A DNA stretch of 64,000 bases. It comes from DASUPK01 sp963843085 (GTDB taxonomy: Bacteria > Actinomycetota > Thermoleophilia > Solirubrobacterales > 70-9). The position numbers and the translations under genes were made by a program. The first letter of the stretch is position 1; each line of letters opens with the position of its first letter. Of the stretch, positions 29,556 to 37,152 are shown piece after piece. Below the pieces are notes generated by a model, which saw only the letters and a list, made by a program, of their open reading frames with translations, did no database searches and was not told the origin of the DNA. The stretch covers positions 186,001 through 250,000 of the forward strand of contig CAWJJG010000010.1 in NCBI GenBank assembly GCA_963843085.1, given 5' to 3'.

Positions 29556-31033
29556 TGTCAGTGCTCGAATTGGCCCTTGCCGCTGCTGCGCTGCTGATCG
29601 GCGCGACCGGGACCTTCTCGCCCTGCGGGCTCTCCGCGATCGAGACGATCGGTCCGACCGGCCACACCGGGGGCCGCCGGATCACGACCGCGGCCTGCGC
29701 GACCTTTCTGCCGGGCGCGGTGATCGGCGGCCTGATCACGTTCGGCTCGCTCGCCGTCGCCGGCGAGCTGCTGCACGGGGCCGGCGGCAGGGCCGCCTAC
29801 GCCGTCGCCGGCGGGATCGCCCTACTCGCAGCGGCGCTGGAGGTGCGCGGCACGCGGATCGTGCCGCAGATCCGCCGCCAGCTCCCGGAGCACTGGCGCC
29901 GGGTCATGCCGATGCCCCTGGCGGCCGCGCTCTACGGAGTCCTGCTCGGGCTCGGCTTCACGACGTTCGTCCTCTCCTTCGGCGTCTGGGCGCTCGCGGG
30001 AGTGAGCCTCGCGATCGGGGATCCCGGCCTGGGGCTGCTTCTCGGCGCCGCGTTCGGGATCGGCCGCGCCATCCCGATCGTCGTCCTCGCCCCGATGTCC
30101 GGGTCAGACAGGGGTCTTCGGGCGACAGAGCTGATGTGCGAGCGAGACGCGACATACCTCAACCTCCGCCGCGGCGATGCCGCCGCGCTGCTGCTCGCGG
30201 CGGTCGCCCTGGTGGTCGCTCCAGGCAGCGCCGGAGCAGCCGGCACCCAGGTCTCACACGCAACCGATCCATCCGCGACCGCGGACGCGCTCCTCTTCCA
30301 ACGGCTCGGCGGCCCCGCGGTGATCAGCCGGGGCGGCCCGGAGATCCCGCTGCCGGGCAGCCATCCGGCGATCGGCGGCCGCTTCATCGCGACGGTGACC
30401 GGCGAGGAGATTCAGCTGCTCGACCGCAACAGCCTCGCTCCGGTCGCTCGGCTCAGCGCGCCGGGCGCCGATGCCGTGGCCGTCTCGGACTCGTGGCTGG
30501 CCTACCGGGCTCCGACCGGCGGGGGCGATGGCATCTACATCCGCTATATCGCCAATCCGGCCTCGCCCGCGCCACCCGCGCTCGTGGCGAGCGAGGGCGG
30601 GGCCGCTCAGCTCAGCCCGCCGTCGGTCGACGGGGGCATCCTCACCTACGCGATCGCAACCCGGCGCGGCAGCCGGGTCGTCCAGCGGGTGATGGGGACC
30701 CACAAGCACCGGGCGCTGGTTCGCTCACGGCGCCTGCTCCTCTTCGATCCGGCCGTCCACGGCCACTCCTTCGCCTACGTTCGCTCGGACGCCCGGCGAA
30801 GCCGGCTGATGGTCCGAGGCCGCCACCGCCATGGCTCGGGACGCATCCTGTTGACGCTGAAGCGCTCGGCGGGAGTGCTGTACTCGGATGCCCTCACGGG
30901 GTCGGTCGCCTACGTCACCATCCTGAAGCCCGACGGCGCCAACGCCGACGCGACCATCATCGGCGTCAGCCGCAGGCACCCGAAGCGGCTCCGCGACCAC
31001 GCTCCGCGCGGCGGCGGCAACCACCGGTACTAG
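29555..31033 (+). CDS. CcdA/MauF-like membrane protein fused to a propeller-like domain
   Basis: 492 residues from ATG 29555, sharing TGATG with the previous stop. The first ~210 residues hold about six membrane helices resembling CcdA/DsbD/MauF, with TGTFSPCGLSAIETIG in the first; the second CcdA-type cysteine is not obvious. A new hydrophobic stretch (AALLLAAVALVVAPGSAGA) leads into ~270 residues of repeating beta-strand pattern (HPAIGGRFIATVTGEEIQLL, GIYIRYIANPAS, GHSFAYVRSDA), likely a partial beta-propeller outside the membrane. MauB, the heavy subunit of methylamine dehydrogenase, is also a propeller, which is suggestive only. Confidence 0.62.
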   Translation: MSVLELALAAAALLIGATGTFSPCGLSAIETIGPTGHTGGRRITTAACATFLPGAVIGGLITFGSLAVAGELLHGAGGRAAYAVAGGIALLAAALEVRGTRIVPQIRRQLPEHWRRVMPMPLAAALYGVLLGLGFTTFVLSFGVWALAGVSLAIGDPGLGLLLGAAFGIGRAIPIVVLAPMSGSDRGLRATELMCERDATYLNLRRGDAAALLLAAVALVVAPGSAGAAGTQVSHATDPSATADALLFQRLGGPAVISRGGPEIPLPGSHPAIGGRFIATVTGEEIQLLDRNSLAPVARLSAPGADAVAVSDSWLAYRAPTGGGDGIYIRYIANPASPAPPALVASEGGAAQLSPPSVDGGILTYAIATRRGSRVVQRVMGTHKHRALVRSRRLLLFDPAVHGHSFAYVRSDARRSRLMVRGRHRHGSGRILLTLKRSAGVLYSDALTGSVAYVTILKPDGANADATIIGVSRRHPKRLRDHAPRGGGNHRY

Positions 31034-31050
31034 CGGCCACCTGTGGCCGC
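31033..31050. terminator. Short perfect hairpin between convergent genes
   Basis: GCGGCCAC (31033-31040) and GTGGCCGC (31043-31050) form an eight-base stem with a two-base gap. It starts at the last base of the Mau-like cassette stop codon and lies before the convergent lipoprotein gene. Confidence 0.55.
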
Positions 31051-31088
31051 GTTCTGATGGCGAAGCCACCAGGCGCTTGCCTTCGGGT

Positions 31089-31790
31089 TCACCAGCCCGC
31101 TGGAGGCGCGAACGCCCGGAGCGGCGGGTCCGCGTACCCGACGGCGCGATAGAAGGTGGCGCTCGGCTTGGCCAGCAGCCAGCGGCCGCCGGTCCGCTCC
31201 AGGTAGATCACGTCGTCCTCGACGGAGACGTAGCGACGATCCGAGAAGTGGTGGGTGACCGTGGTAGTGAGCCGGGCCCGGTCGTCCTGGAGGGCCTCGG
31301 GCTTCACCTCGACGATCTGCGTGCGCCGCCAGGCCGGGCCGCCACCGGCAGGGTGCGTGCCGATCGAGGCTCGCAGCGACGCTCGGCAACCGCCGCGCTT
31401 CCGGGGCAGATCGCTCAGCGGGAGAGCGCCGGGGACGAACAACGCGCAGACCCGGGCGGCCTCGCGGCCGTCGAGAGCCGAGATGTAGCGGCGGACGGCG
31501 GCGGTCGCGGCCAAGCGCTCCGAGCCCTCGAGCTCGCCGGTCGCGCTAGGCCCGTTCGCCTCGGACTCCGGGCTCGCCTCGGTGGCGGCCGGCCCCTCGA
31601 CCGCCGTCTCGGCGGTGTCGACCGGGCCGACCGCGCCAGGAGGAAGCTTCCCCTGGACGCTGGGGACGGTCGCGGCACGGGATGTCGTGGAGGTCTCTCC
31701 GGCCGCGGTCGTCGTCGTCCCGCCGTGGGACGAGCCGCACCCGGCCGCCGCCAGCGCAGCCGCGACGGAGGCGATTGCTGCGAGCTTCAT
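31089..31790 (-). CDS. Secreted lipoprotein, hypothetical
   Basis: 233 residues. Signal peptide and lipobox are plain: MKLAAIASVAAALAAAGCGS, with lipidation at Cys18. A Thr/Pro/Ser/Glu-rich linker of ~70 residues spans the wall region. The C-terminal domain (TAAVRRYISALDGREAARVC, VTHHFSDRRYVSVEDD, YLERTGGRWLLAKPSATF) has the pattern of SnoaL/NTF2-like lipoproteins. Function is unknown. It is divergent from the split transketolase and converges on the Mau-like cassette. Confidence 0.72.
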   Translation of the reverse strand: MKLAAIASVAAALAAAGCGSSHGGTTTTAAGETSTTSRAATVPSVQGKLPPGAVGPVDTAETAVEGPAATEASPESEANGPSATGELEGSERLAATAAVRRYISALDGREAARVCALFVPGALPLSDLPRKRGGCRASLRASIGTHPAGGGPAWRRTQIVEVKPEALQDDRARLTTTVTHHFSDRRYVSVEDDVIYLERTGGRWLLAKPSATFYRAVGYADPPLRAFAPPAGW

Positions 31791-31936
31791 GGACGGCAGG
31801 CTAAGTGGAGAAGGTTCCGTCGGCTGCTCTTTCTAAGGTGCCCGGTGGTGCTGCCCGCTGCTACCCTCGCCGCCCGGTCTTGAGCAAGCCGCAGCGCAAG
31901 GCCATCCCGTACGACCAGGCGCAAGACCGGCCGCCG

Positions 31937-32854
31937 ATGTCGCACCTTAAGCCCGTTCCAGATCTCAAGCCTGAGCCCTCCGCCAAGGCCGGGGGCAAGC
32001 CGTCGATCGCGGCGCTCGAGCGCTACGCCACGGTGCTGCGGATTCACTGTGTCCGCATGCTGGCGGTGGCGAAGTCCGGGCACCTCGACAGCTCGCTTTC
32101 CGCGGCCGACATCGTCGCCGCCCTCTACTACCGGGTGCTCCGACACGACTCCGCGAACCCGAAGTGGCCGGAGCGCGACCGCTTCGTCCTCTCCAAGGGA
32201 CACGCCGCCCCGATCCAGTACGCGGCGCTCGCCGAGCACGGCTACTTCCCGGCCGACGACCTGATGGGCGTTCGCCAGATCGGATCCCATCTGCAGGGCC
32301 ATCCGGACATGACCCGGACCCCGGGAATCGAGGTCTCCACCGGTTCGCTCGGCCAGGGCCTCTCGATGAGCATCGGGATCTGCCTGGCCCTGCGGCTCGA
32401 CGACCTCTCGGATACGGCCCAGGTCTTCACCCTGATGTCCGACGGCGACTGCCAGGAGGGCGAGAGCTGGGAGGGCGCCATGTCGGCGGCCCACTACGAG
32501 ATCCCGAACATCACCGCAATCGTCGACTACAACCACCTGCAGACCGATGGCACGACTGAGGAGGTCATGGACACCGGCGACGTCCGGGCCAAGTTCGAGG
32601 CCTTCGGCTGGGACGCGGTCGAGATCGACGGTCACGACATGAACGCGATCGTCGAGTCGCTGGAGCGCAGCCGCACCATCGACCGGCCGGCCGCGATCGT
32701 CTGCCAGACCAAGAAGGGGCGCGGTGTCTCCTTCATGGAGGACCGCTTCGGCTTCCACGGCAAGCCTCCGAGCCAGGAGCAGGCCGAGCAGGCGCTCGAG
32801 GAGCTCGAGGCGACCTACAAGGAGCAGACCAAGGCGCTGGAGGGGAAGGGCTGA
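31937..32854 (+). CDS. Transketolase, N-terminal subunit
   Basis: Thiamine-diphosphate-binding half of a split transketolase, moving two-carbon units in the pentose phosphate pathway. SGHLDSSLSAADIVAALYYR, FVLSKGHAAPIQYAAL and the ThDP motif SDGDCQEGESWEGAMSAAH with IVDYNHLQTDG are intact. ATG 31937 gives about 305 residues; TTG 31880 is an in-frame alternative adding 19 residues. No strong ribosome-binding site is visible for either. The stop shares TGATG with the C-terminal subunit gene. Confidence 0.92.
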   Translation: MSHLKPVPDLKPEPSAKAGGKPSIAALERYATVLRIHCVRMLAVAKSGHLDSSLSAADIVAALYYRVLRHDSANPKWPERDRFVLSKGHAAPIQYAALAEHGYFPADDLMGVRQIGSHLQGHPDMTRTPGIEVSTGSLGQGLSMSIGICLALRLDDLSDTAQVFTLMSDGDCQEGESWEGAMSAAHYEIPNITAIVDYNHLQTDGTTEEVMDTGDVRAKFEAFGWDAVEIDGHDMNAIVESLERSRTIDRPAAIVCQTKKGRGVSFMEDRFGFHGKPPSQEQAEQALEELEATYKEQTKALEGKG

Positions 32855-33873
32855 TGGCGAGCTCGCTGATCGAGGCCGCCGAGGCGCAGAACGAGTCGAT
32901 CGCCACGCGCCAGGCCTACGGCGACGCGCTGGTCGCCCTCGGCGAGGTGCACCCCGAGGTGGTCGCGCTCGACGCCGACCTCGCGGTTTCGACCCAGTCG
33001 ATGAAGTTCGGCAAGCAGTTCCCCGAGCGCTTCTTCAACATCGGCGCGGCCGAGGCCAACATGATGTCGATCTCGTGCGGCCTCGCCGCCAGCGGGAAGG
33101 TGCCCTACGCCTCCACGTTCGCGATCTTCGCCACCTCCCGCTCATACGACCAGGTCCGCCTCGGGATTGCGCACAACGAGCTCAAGGTCCGGATCGGCGC
33201 TTCGCACGGAGGGGTCTCCCTCGGCGAGGACGGCGCCTCCCACCAGATGATCGAGGACATCGCCCTGATGAGGGCGATGCCCAAGATGCAGGTCGTCGTC
33301 CCTGCCGACTACAACCAGGCATACACCGCGGTGATCGAGTCCTACGAGCGCTTCGACGGCCCGATGTACATGCGGTTCGGCCGTCCGAAGACGCCGGCCG
33401 TCTACCAGGAGATCCCGAAGACCCTCGGAGCCGGCGTGGACGTGCTGCGCGAGGGCAAGGACATCTCGATTTTCGTCTGCGGGCACATGGTCTGGCGCGG
33501 CCTGGAGGCCGCCGAGACCCTGGAGCGCGAGGACGGGGTGGAGGCCGAGGTGGTCAACATCTCCATCATCAAGCCGATCGACTCACAGGCCGTGCTCCGC
33601 TCGCTCGCCAAGACGGGCGTCGCCGTGACGGCGGAGGAGCATCGTGTCGTCGGCGGGCTGGGCGATGCGATCCGCCAGGTGGCCTGCGAGCAGCACCCGG
33701 TCCCGGTCTTCGCGCTCGGCATGCAGGACGAGTTCGGCGTCTCCGGCACAGCCGAGGCCTGCATGGAGCACTTCGGCCTCACCGCCAGCGGCATCGCCGA
33801 TCTGGCCCGCGAGGCGCTCCTCAAGAAGCCGATCGTGCAGCACCCGCCCATCTCGGGCGGGCCCTGGGGCTAG
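32854..33873 (+). CDS. Transketolase, C-terminal subunit
   Basis: 339 residues, the pyrimidine-binding and C-terminal domains of the same heteromeric enzyme. DLAVSTQSMKFGKQFPERFF, NIGAAEANMMSISCGLAASG (the glutamate that activates ThDP) and IGASHGGVSLGEDGASHQMI are typical. The C-terminal domain is transketolase_C-like (EVVNISIIKPIDSQAVLRSL, AEEHRVVGGLGDAI). Sibling DXS-like enzymes are single chains, so the split form favours transketolase. Confidence 0.92.
   Translation: MASSLIEAAEAQNESIATRQAYGDALVALGEVHPEVVALDADLAVSTQSMKFGKQFPERFFNIGAAEANMMSISCGLAASGKVPYASTFAIFATSRSYDQVRLGIAHNELKVRIGASHGGVSLGEDGASHQMIEDIALMRAMPKMQVVVPADYNQAYTAVIESYERFDGPMYMRFGRPKTPAVYQEIPKTLGAGVDVLREGKDISIFVCGHMVWRGLEAAETLEREDGVEAEVVNISIIKPIDSQAVLRSLAKTGVAVTAEEHRVVGGLGDAIRQVACEQHPVPVFALGMQDEFGVSGTAEACMEHFGLTASGIADLAREALLKKPIVQHPPISGGPWG
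33843..33861. terminator. Hairpin at the transketolase end
   Basis: CCCGCCC (33843-33849) pairs with GGGCGGG (33855-33861) around ATCTC, within the last codons. A second small stem, AGGGC/GCCCT (33872-33886), follows in the 15-base gap before the convergent DUF2294 gene. Either could terminate transcription from both sides. Confidence 0.45.
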
Positions 33874-33888
33874 GGCTCGTCGCCCTGC

Positions 33889-34305
33889 CTACTCGAGCCT
33901 GAACACCTCCGCCATGAAGGCAGGTTCCTCGACGCTCGTTGTGCTGGCGAAGCCGGTGACCCTTCGCCCGGTGGCACGCTCGATCGCGGCGCTGAAGCTC
34001 GACCGGATCGCCTGCTGGTACTGGCTCCTGACCTGCAGGATGGTCTCCTGCTCTCCCTTCTCGACCATGAACCGCTCGTTGGGTAGCAGCTCGAGTCCGT
34101 CCAGCACGACGATCACCCAGCTCTCGGCCACCAGGGCTTCGGCCCGGCTTGCGCCGGCCCCGTAGGACTCCTCGTAGATGCGCAGGATCTCGCGGGCGAT
34201 CTCGTCCCGCACCTGCTGCGGGCTCGGAGGTTCGCGCGCGTCCTCCGGGCGATCCGGGTCCTCGGGACCTTGCGGGTTCTCGTGTCGATCGGGATCTGGA
34301 ACCAC
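33889..34305 (-). CDS. DUF2294 (MpsC-like) family protein, copy 1
   Basis: 138 residues from GTG 34305, preceded by GAGGAGGAG. After an acidic/Pro-rich ~35-residue lead, the DUF2294 domain is clear: IAREILRIYEESYGAGASRA, ESWVIVVLDGLELLPNERFM, IERATGRRVTGFASTTSVEE and FMAEVFRLE. MpsC-type members have been linked to membrane-potential generation and bicarbonate/cation transport in staphylococci, but most have no known role. A second copy is divergently placed at 34626. Confidence 0.82.
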   Translation of the reverse strand: MVPDPDRHENPQGPEDPDRPEDAREPPSPQQVRDEIAREILRIYEESYGAGASRAEALVAESWVIVVLDGLELLPNERFMVEKGEQETILQVRSQYQQAIRSSFSAAIERATGRRVTGFASTTSVEEPAFMAEVFRLE

Positions 34306-34625
34306 GACTCCTCCTCACAGAGAAATGGTGGCGACCCTCCGCCCACCAACCTGACCGAAATCGGAAGGTGGTCGTTCGATCGCGTTTGAGTGTGTCACAC
34401 AACGCGGCCCAATACCGACCGTGCGACGTCTCTGAGCTTACGCCCCCGCATCCTCAAATGGAACACCAATAGGAGTAGCCTCGATAGGAGGCGGCGTGGC
34501 GTTGCCCTCACCAGACCCGTAGGATGCCTCGCGCTCGTTGGGTCTTCCCGCAACTCTCCCCTTCGCGCAAATCGTCTGATCACTGATCGAAGAGGGGCGG
34601 CAACCGATCTGCTTGGAGGTTTGCC
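34306..34625. other. Intergenic region between the two DUF2294 genes
   Basis: No gene is supported here. It is lower in GC than its flanks. It holds the palindrome GTGTGTCACAC (34390-34400) just after TTGAGT (34386-34391), a weak -35 candidate. It also has two direct TAGGAG repeats 15 bases apart (34470-34475, 34485-34490). These may be control sites for the divergent pair. Confidence 0.4.
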
Positions 34626-34633
34626 GTTACCCC
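34594..34633 (+). promoter_or_regulatory. Hairpin enclosing the ribosome-binding site of DUF2294 copy 2
   Basis: GGGGCGGCAA (34594-34603) faces TTGCCG and CCCC (34621-34626, 34630-34633), with CC (34604-34605) able to pair GG of the GGAGG at 34615-34619. The putative initiation codon sits in the 3' arm. If it forms, translation would be partly closed, as in a translational switch. Confidence 0.4.
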
Positions 34634-35084
34634 GCAAGACTCAGTATCCAAGCCTGCCCGGGGGGAGATCCTTGCCCAGATCTCGACGGGCCTCGTGCAG
34701 CTCCACTCGCGCTACTACGGGAAGGGGCCGACCAAGGCCAAGACCCACCAGGTCAACGACACGGTCGTCTCGATCCTCCGCGGTGGATTCACCCGTGTCG
34801 AACGCACGCTGCTCGACACCGGTCAGGTCGAGTCCGTGTACCAGATGCGACGCAGCTTCCAGCAGGCGATGGAAAAGGAGTTCCGCCGCGTGGTCGAGGA
34901 GGCGACGGGCCGAAAGGTGATCGCCTACATGAGCTCGATCCACGTGGATCCGGATCTGGCCGTCGAGCTGTTCATGCTCGAGCCGGAAGAGGGCGTCGAG
35001 GAAGCCGAGCCGGCACCGAGGGCCGCCCTCGACGGAGCCGCCCTCGACGGGGCTGGGCAGGACGGGGCAGGGAGAGACGCCTAG
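34626..35084 (+). CDS. DUF2294 (MpsC-like) family protein, copy 2 (start codon unusual)
   Basis: About 152 residues. The family domain starts well before the first GTG (34695): ARGEILAQISTGLVQLHSRY is coding and matches the copy-1 helix. It continues YGKGPTKAKTHQVNDTVVSI, LRGGFTRVERTLLDTGQVES and EEATGRKVIAYMSSIHVDPD. No ATG, GTG or TTG lies between an in-frame stop at 34584 and 34695. The strong GGAGG at 34615-34619 is six bases before GTT 34626, the best-placed initiation codon. The C-terminus is an Ala/Asp/Gly-rich tail. The stop shares CTAG with the convergent STAS gene. Confidence 0.7.
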   Translation, partial: VTPQDSVSKPARGEILAQISTGLVQLHSRYYGKGPTKAKTHQVNDTVVSILRGGFTRVERTLLDTGQVESVYQMRRSFQQAMEKEFRRVVEEATGRKVIAYMSSIHVDPDLAVELFMLEPEEGVEEAEPAPRAALDGAALDGAGQDGAGRDA

Positions 35085-35494
35085 GAGCAGCCCGGTCGGC
35101 CGACCGCGGCGATCGCCGGCGCGCGGTCACCGAACATGGGCAGAACCTGGTCGATCCCGGCGAGGCGGAGCACCCGCTCCACCTGGGAGCCCTCCGCGAT
35201 CACGGTCCGAATGCCCTTCTCGGCTGCACGATGCGTCTGGAGCAGCAGGGCGATGCCCGAGGAGTCGATGAACGTCACAGCGCTCATGTCCACGACCAAT
35301 CGTGGGCCCGAGCGGGCCTGCTGGATGAGCCGTCGCTCCAGCCGCGGAATGGTGCTCAGGTCGAGCTCACCTGCCAGGCGGACGACCGGGCAGCCGCCGT
35401 CCGATTGGATATCGACGGTGAGGAGTTGAGTCTCGGCTGGGTTACCGCTCTCCCCCGATGAGAGGGGTGGAGCGGCCCCGCTAGACCGCTCCAC
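35081..35494 (-). CDS. STAS-domain anti-sigma factor antagonist
   Basis: 137 residues. STAS fold: VVRLAGELDLSTIPRLERRL, then LVVDMSAVTFIDSSGIALLL with the phosphorylatable Ser in DSSG, and a final GIDQVLPMF. Such proteins (SpoIIAA/RsbV) release sigma factors from anti-sigma kinases when dephosphorylated. The first ~28 residues are low-complexity and the true start may be internal. No partner kinase or sigma factor is adjacent. Confidence 0.85.
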   Translation of the reverse strand: MERSSGAAPPLSSGESGNPAETQLLTVDIQSDGGCPVVRLAGELDLSTIPRLERRLIQQARSGPRLVVDMSAVTFIDSSGIALLLQTHRAAEKGIRTVIAEGSQVERVLRLAGIDQVLPMFGDRAPAIAAVGRPGCS

Positions 35495-36294
35495 CCGCTC
35501 GCCTCAACGCGCCACGCAGCGGCGCGCAGCTCCCATGGGGCAGGGAGTTTCGAAGTGTCCGGTGCACGGAGCGCAACTGGCTCACGAAGTCCTCCTCGGT
35601 TTGCTCGTCCTTGCATTTCCGAGGAAACCCGATCCCACTCCCGTGCAGGACGTGCCTCCAAGCTGTTCCCTGGAGTCGCGGGCGGCGGCACATGAAGCTG
35701 TCATGACGCCGTGCGTCGCTCCTCCGCAGGTGAGCTATTCTACTCCGGCTCACGCAGTTCTAGAAGAACCGGGTAGGCGCAGAGTCGAATTCTCGAAGCG
35801 CGTTTTCCCGCTAAATGCGCAGGAACAAGTCGTGACCTAGGGGCGCGACGCGGGCCGGCGGAGATGGATTCCGACCCGATGCGACCCCTCGATTCTCAAC
35901 CTCAACCAGCTTCCTCGGTGCGGCGCACCCGTGAAGACGTGCGACTGCCCGCGGGGGGACGAAGGGGCGACAACGTGCCTCCGGTGTCATCGGACGCCAC
36001 CGGGGTGCGAGAGAACGGCGAGCGGGGCCGAGAAGACGCCACTCGGCCCCGCCGCCGCTTCATCACGCATTGATCAAAACCCGTCCGTTGCCTCGGACCG
36101 GGGTCATGGGGTGTGGAACAGGCTCTCCGCAGCGCTGACCCCATCGACCTCACCGGCCCCGCGACTAAGCGGGGCGAGACGTGTTGCAGGCGAACGAGAA
36201 CTTGCGATCCCCTTTAGGGCGATCCCTACTCTGTGGATCGCGGTGGGCGGCTCGGCGGGGCGACTCGCGGGAATCTCCCACGGCATCACTCCCC
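35495..36294. other. 800-base region without a convincing gene; rich in stem-loops
   Basis: Short open frames on both strands have poor codon character and no recognised domain. GC dips around 35700-35840, where GTGAGC/GCTCAC (35730-35753) forms a 6-base stem around TATTCT. Downstream the sequence becomes highly structured: a perfect 11-base stem at 36022-36052, GCCCCGC/GCGGGGC at 36156-36175, and GCGATCC/GGATCGC upstream of ftsE. It may hold terminators, a long leader for ftsE or an unrecognised RNA. Confidence 0.5.
36022..36052. terminator. Perfect 11-base-pair stem-loop
   Basis: GCGGGGCCGAG (36022-36032) is an exact match to CTCGGCCCCGC (36042-36052), with a nine-base loop. It lies some 240 bases before ftsE and beyond the divergent STAS gene. 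No U-tract follows; a role as attenuator is possible. Confidence 0.5.
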
Positions 36295-37143
36295 ATGGCA
36301 AGACGACAGACTTCAGAGCTTCTTCGCGCGCGCCCAAAGACGCAGCGCCGCCCTGAGCATCTGACCGAGCAGCGGGGTCGCCCGCCGATCGTCGAGATGC
36401 GGAATGTCACCAAGGTCTATCCGGGTGGCCACGTCGCCCTGGAGCGGGTCAGCCTGCGCGTCGACCGCGGGGAGTTCGTCTTCCTCGTCGGGCCGACCGG
36501 CTGCGGCAAGACCACGCTGATCAAGACCCTGATCCGCGAGCTCGAGCCCACCGAGGGTGAGGTCCTGATCGCGGGCCGTGACATCGGCTCGCTCTCCGAC
36601 AAGAAGGTCCCGCAGCTCCGTCGCCGGATCGGCACCGTGTTCCAGGACTACAAGCTTCTGCCGAGCCGCAACGTCTACGACAACGTCGCCTACGCGCTCC
36701 AGGTGATCGGCACGTCGCGCTCGGAGATCCGCCGCAAGGTGCCCGATGCCCTCCGTCTCGTCGGCCTCGCGGATAAGGTGAAGAACTTCCCCGATCAGCT
36801 CTCCGGTGGCGAGCAGCAGCGCCTCTCCGTGGCACGCGCTTTCGTCAACCACCCACCACTGCTCCTGGCCGACGAGCCGACCGGAAACCTGGACCCCAAC
36901 ACCTCCATCGGGATCATGCAGGTGCTCTACCGGATCAACCGGACCGGCACGACGGTCGTCGTGGTCACCCACGACAGCGAGATGGTGGACAAGATGCGCC
37001 GCCGCGTGATCGCACTCGATTCCGGACGAGTGGTGCGCGACCAGGCCGCGGGCATGTACAGCCCCGACGACGAGTCGACCCGCGAGTTCGCGGCGCGGCT
37101 GCGCGACGAGATGGGCGTCGACGACGAGAGGCCGAGCTACTAG
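36295..37143 (+). CDS. ftsE: Cell-division ATP-binding protein FtsE
   Basis: ABC ATPase that with FtsX activates peptidoglycan hydrolases at the septum. IVEMRNVTKVYPGGHVALER is the FtsE N-terminus; Walker A is VGPTGCGKTTLIKT (Cys for the usual Ser), Q-loop in TVFQDYKLLP, signature LSGGEQQRLSVARA and Walker B PLLLADEPTG. ATG 36295 gives 282 residues with a basic 34-residue lead; ATG 36397 is directly before RNVTKVY. The earlier in-frame start at 36181 is less likely. ftsX starts ten bases downstream. Confidence 0.92.
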   Translation: MARRQTSELLRARPKTQRRPEHLTEQRGRPPIVEMRNVTKVYPGGHVALERVSLRVDRGEFVFLVGPTGCGKTTLIKTLIRELEPTEGEVLIAGRDIGSLSDKKVPQLRRRIGTVFQDYKLLPSRNVYDNVAYALQVIGTSRSEIRRKVPDALRLVGLADKVKNFPDQLSGGEQQRLSVARAFVNHPPLLLADEPTGNLDPNTSIGIMQVLYRINRTGTTVVVVTHDSEMVDKMRRRVIALDSGRVVRDQAAGMYSPDDESTREFAARLRDEMGVDDERPSY

Positions 37144-37152
37144 GCAGCACCC

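Noticed and set aside
35495..36294. Protein-coding gene or RNase P/6S RNA in the large gap
   Set aside because: The open frames lack coding character, and I could not find the conserved core sequences of RNase P RNA, 4.5S RNA or c-di-AMP riboswitches.
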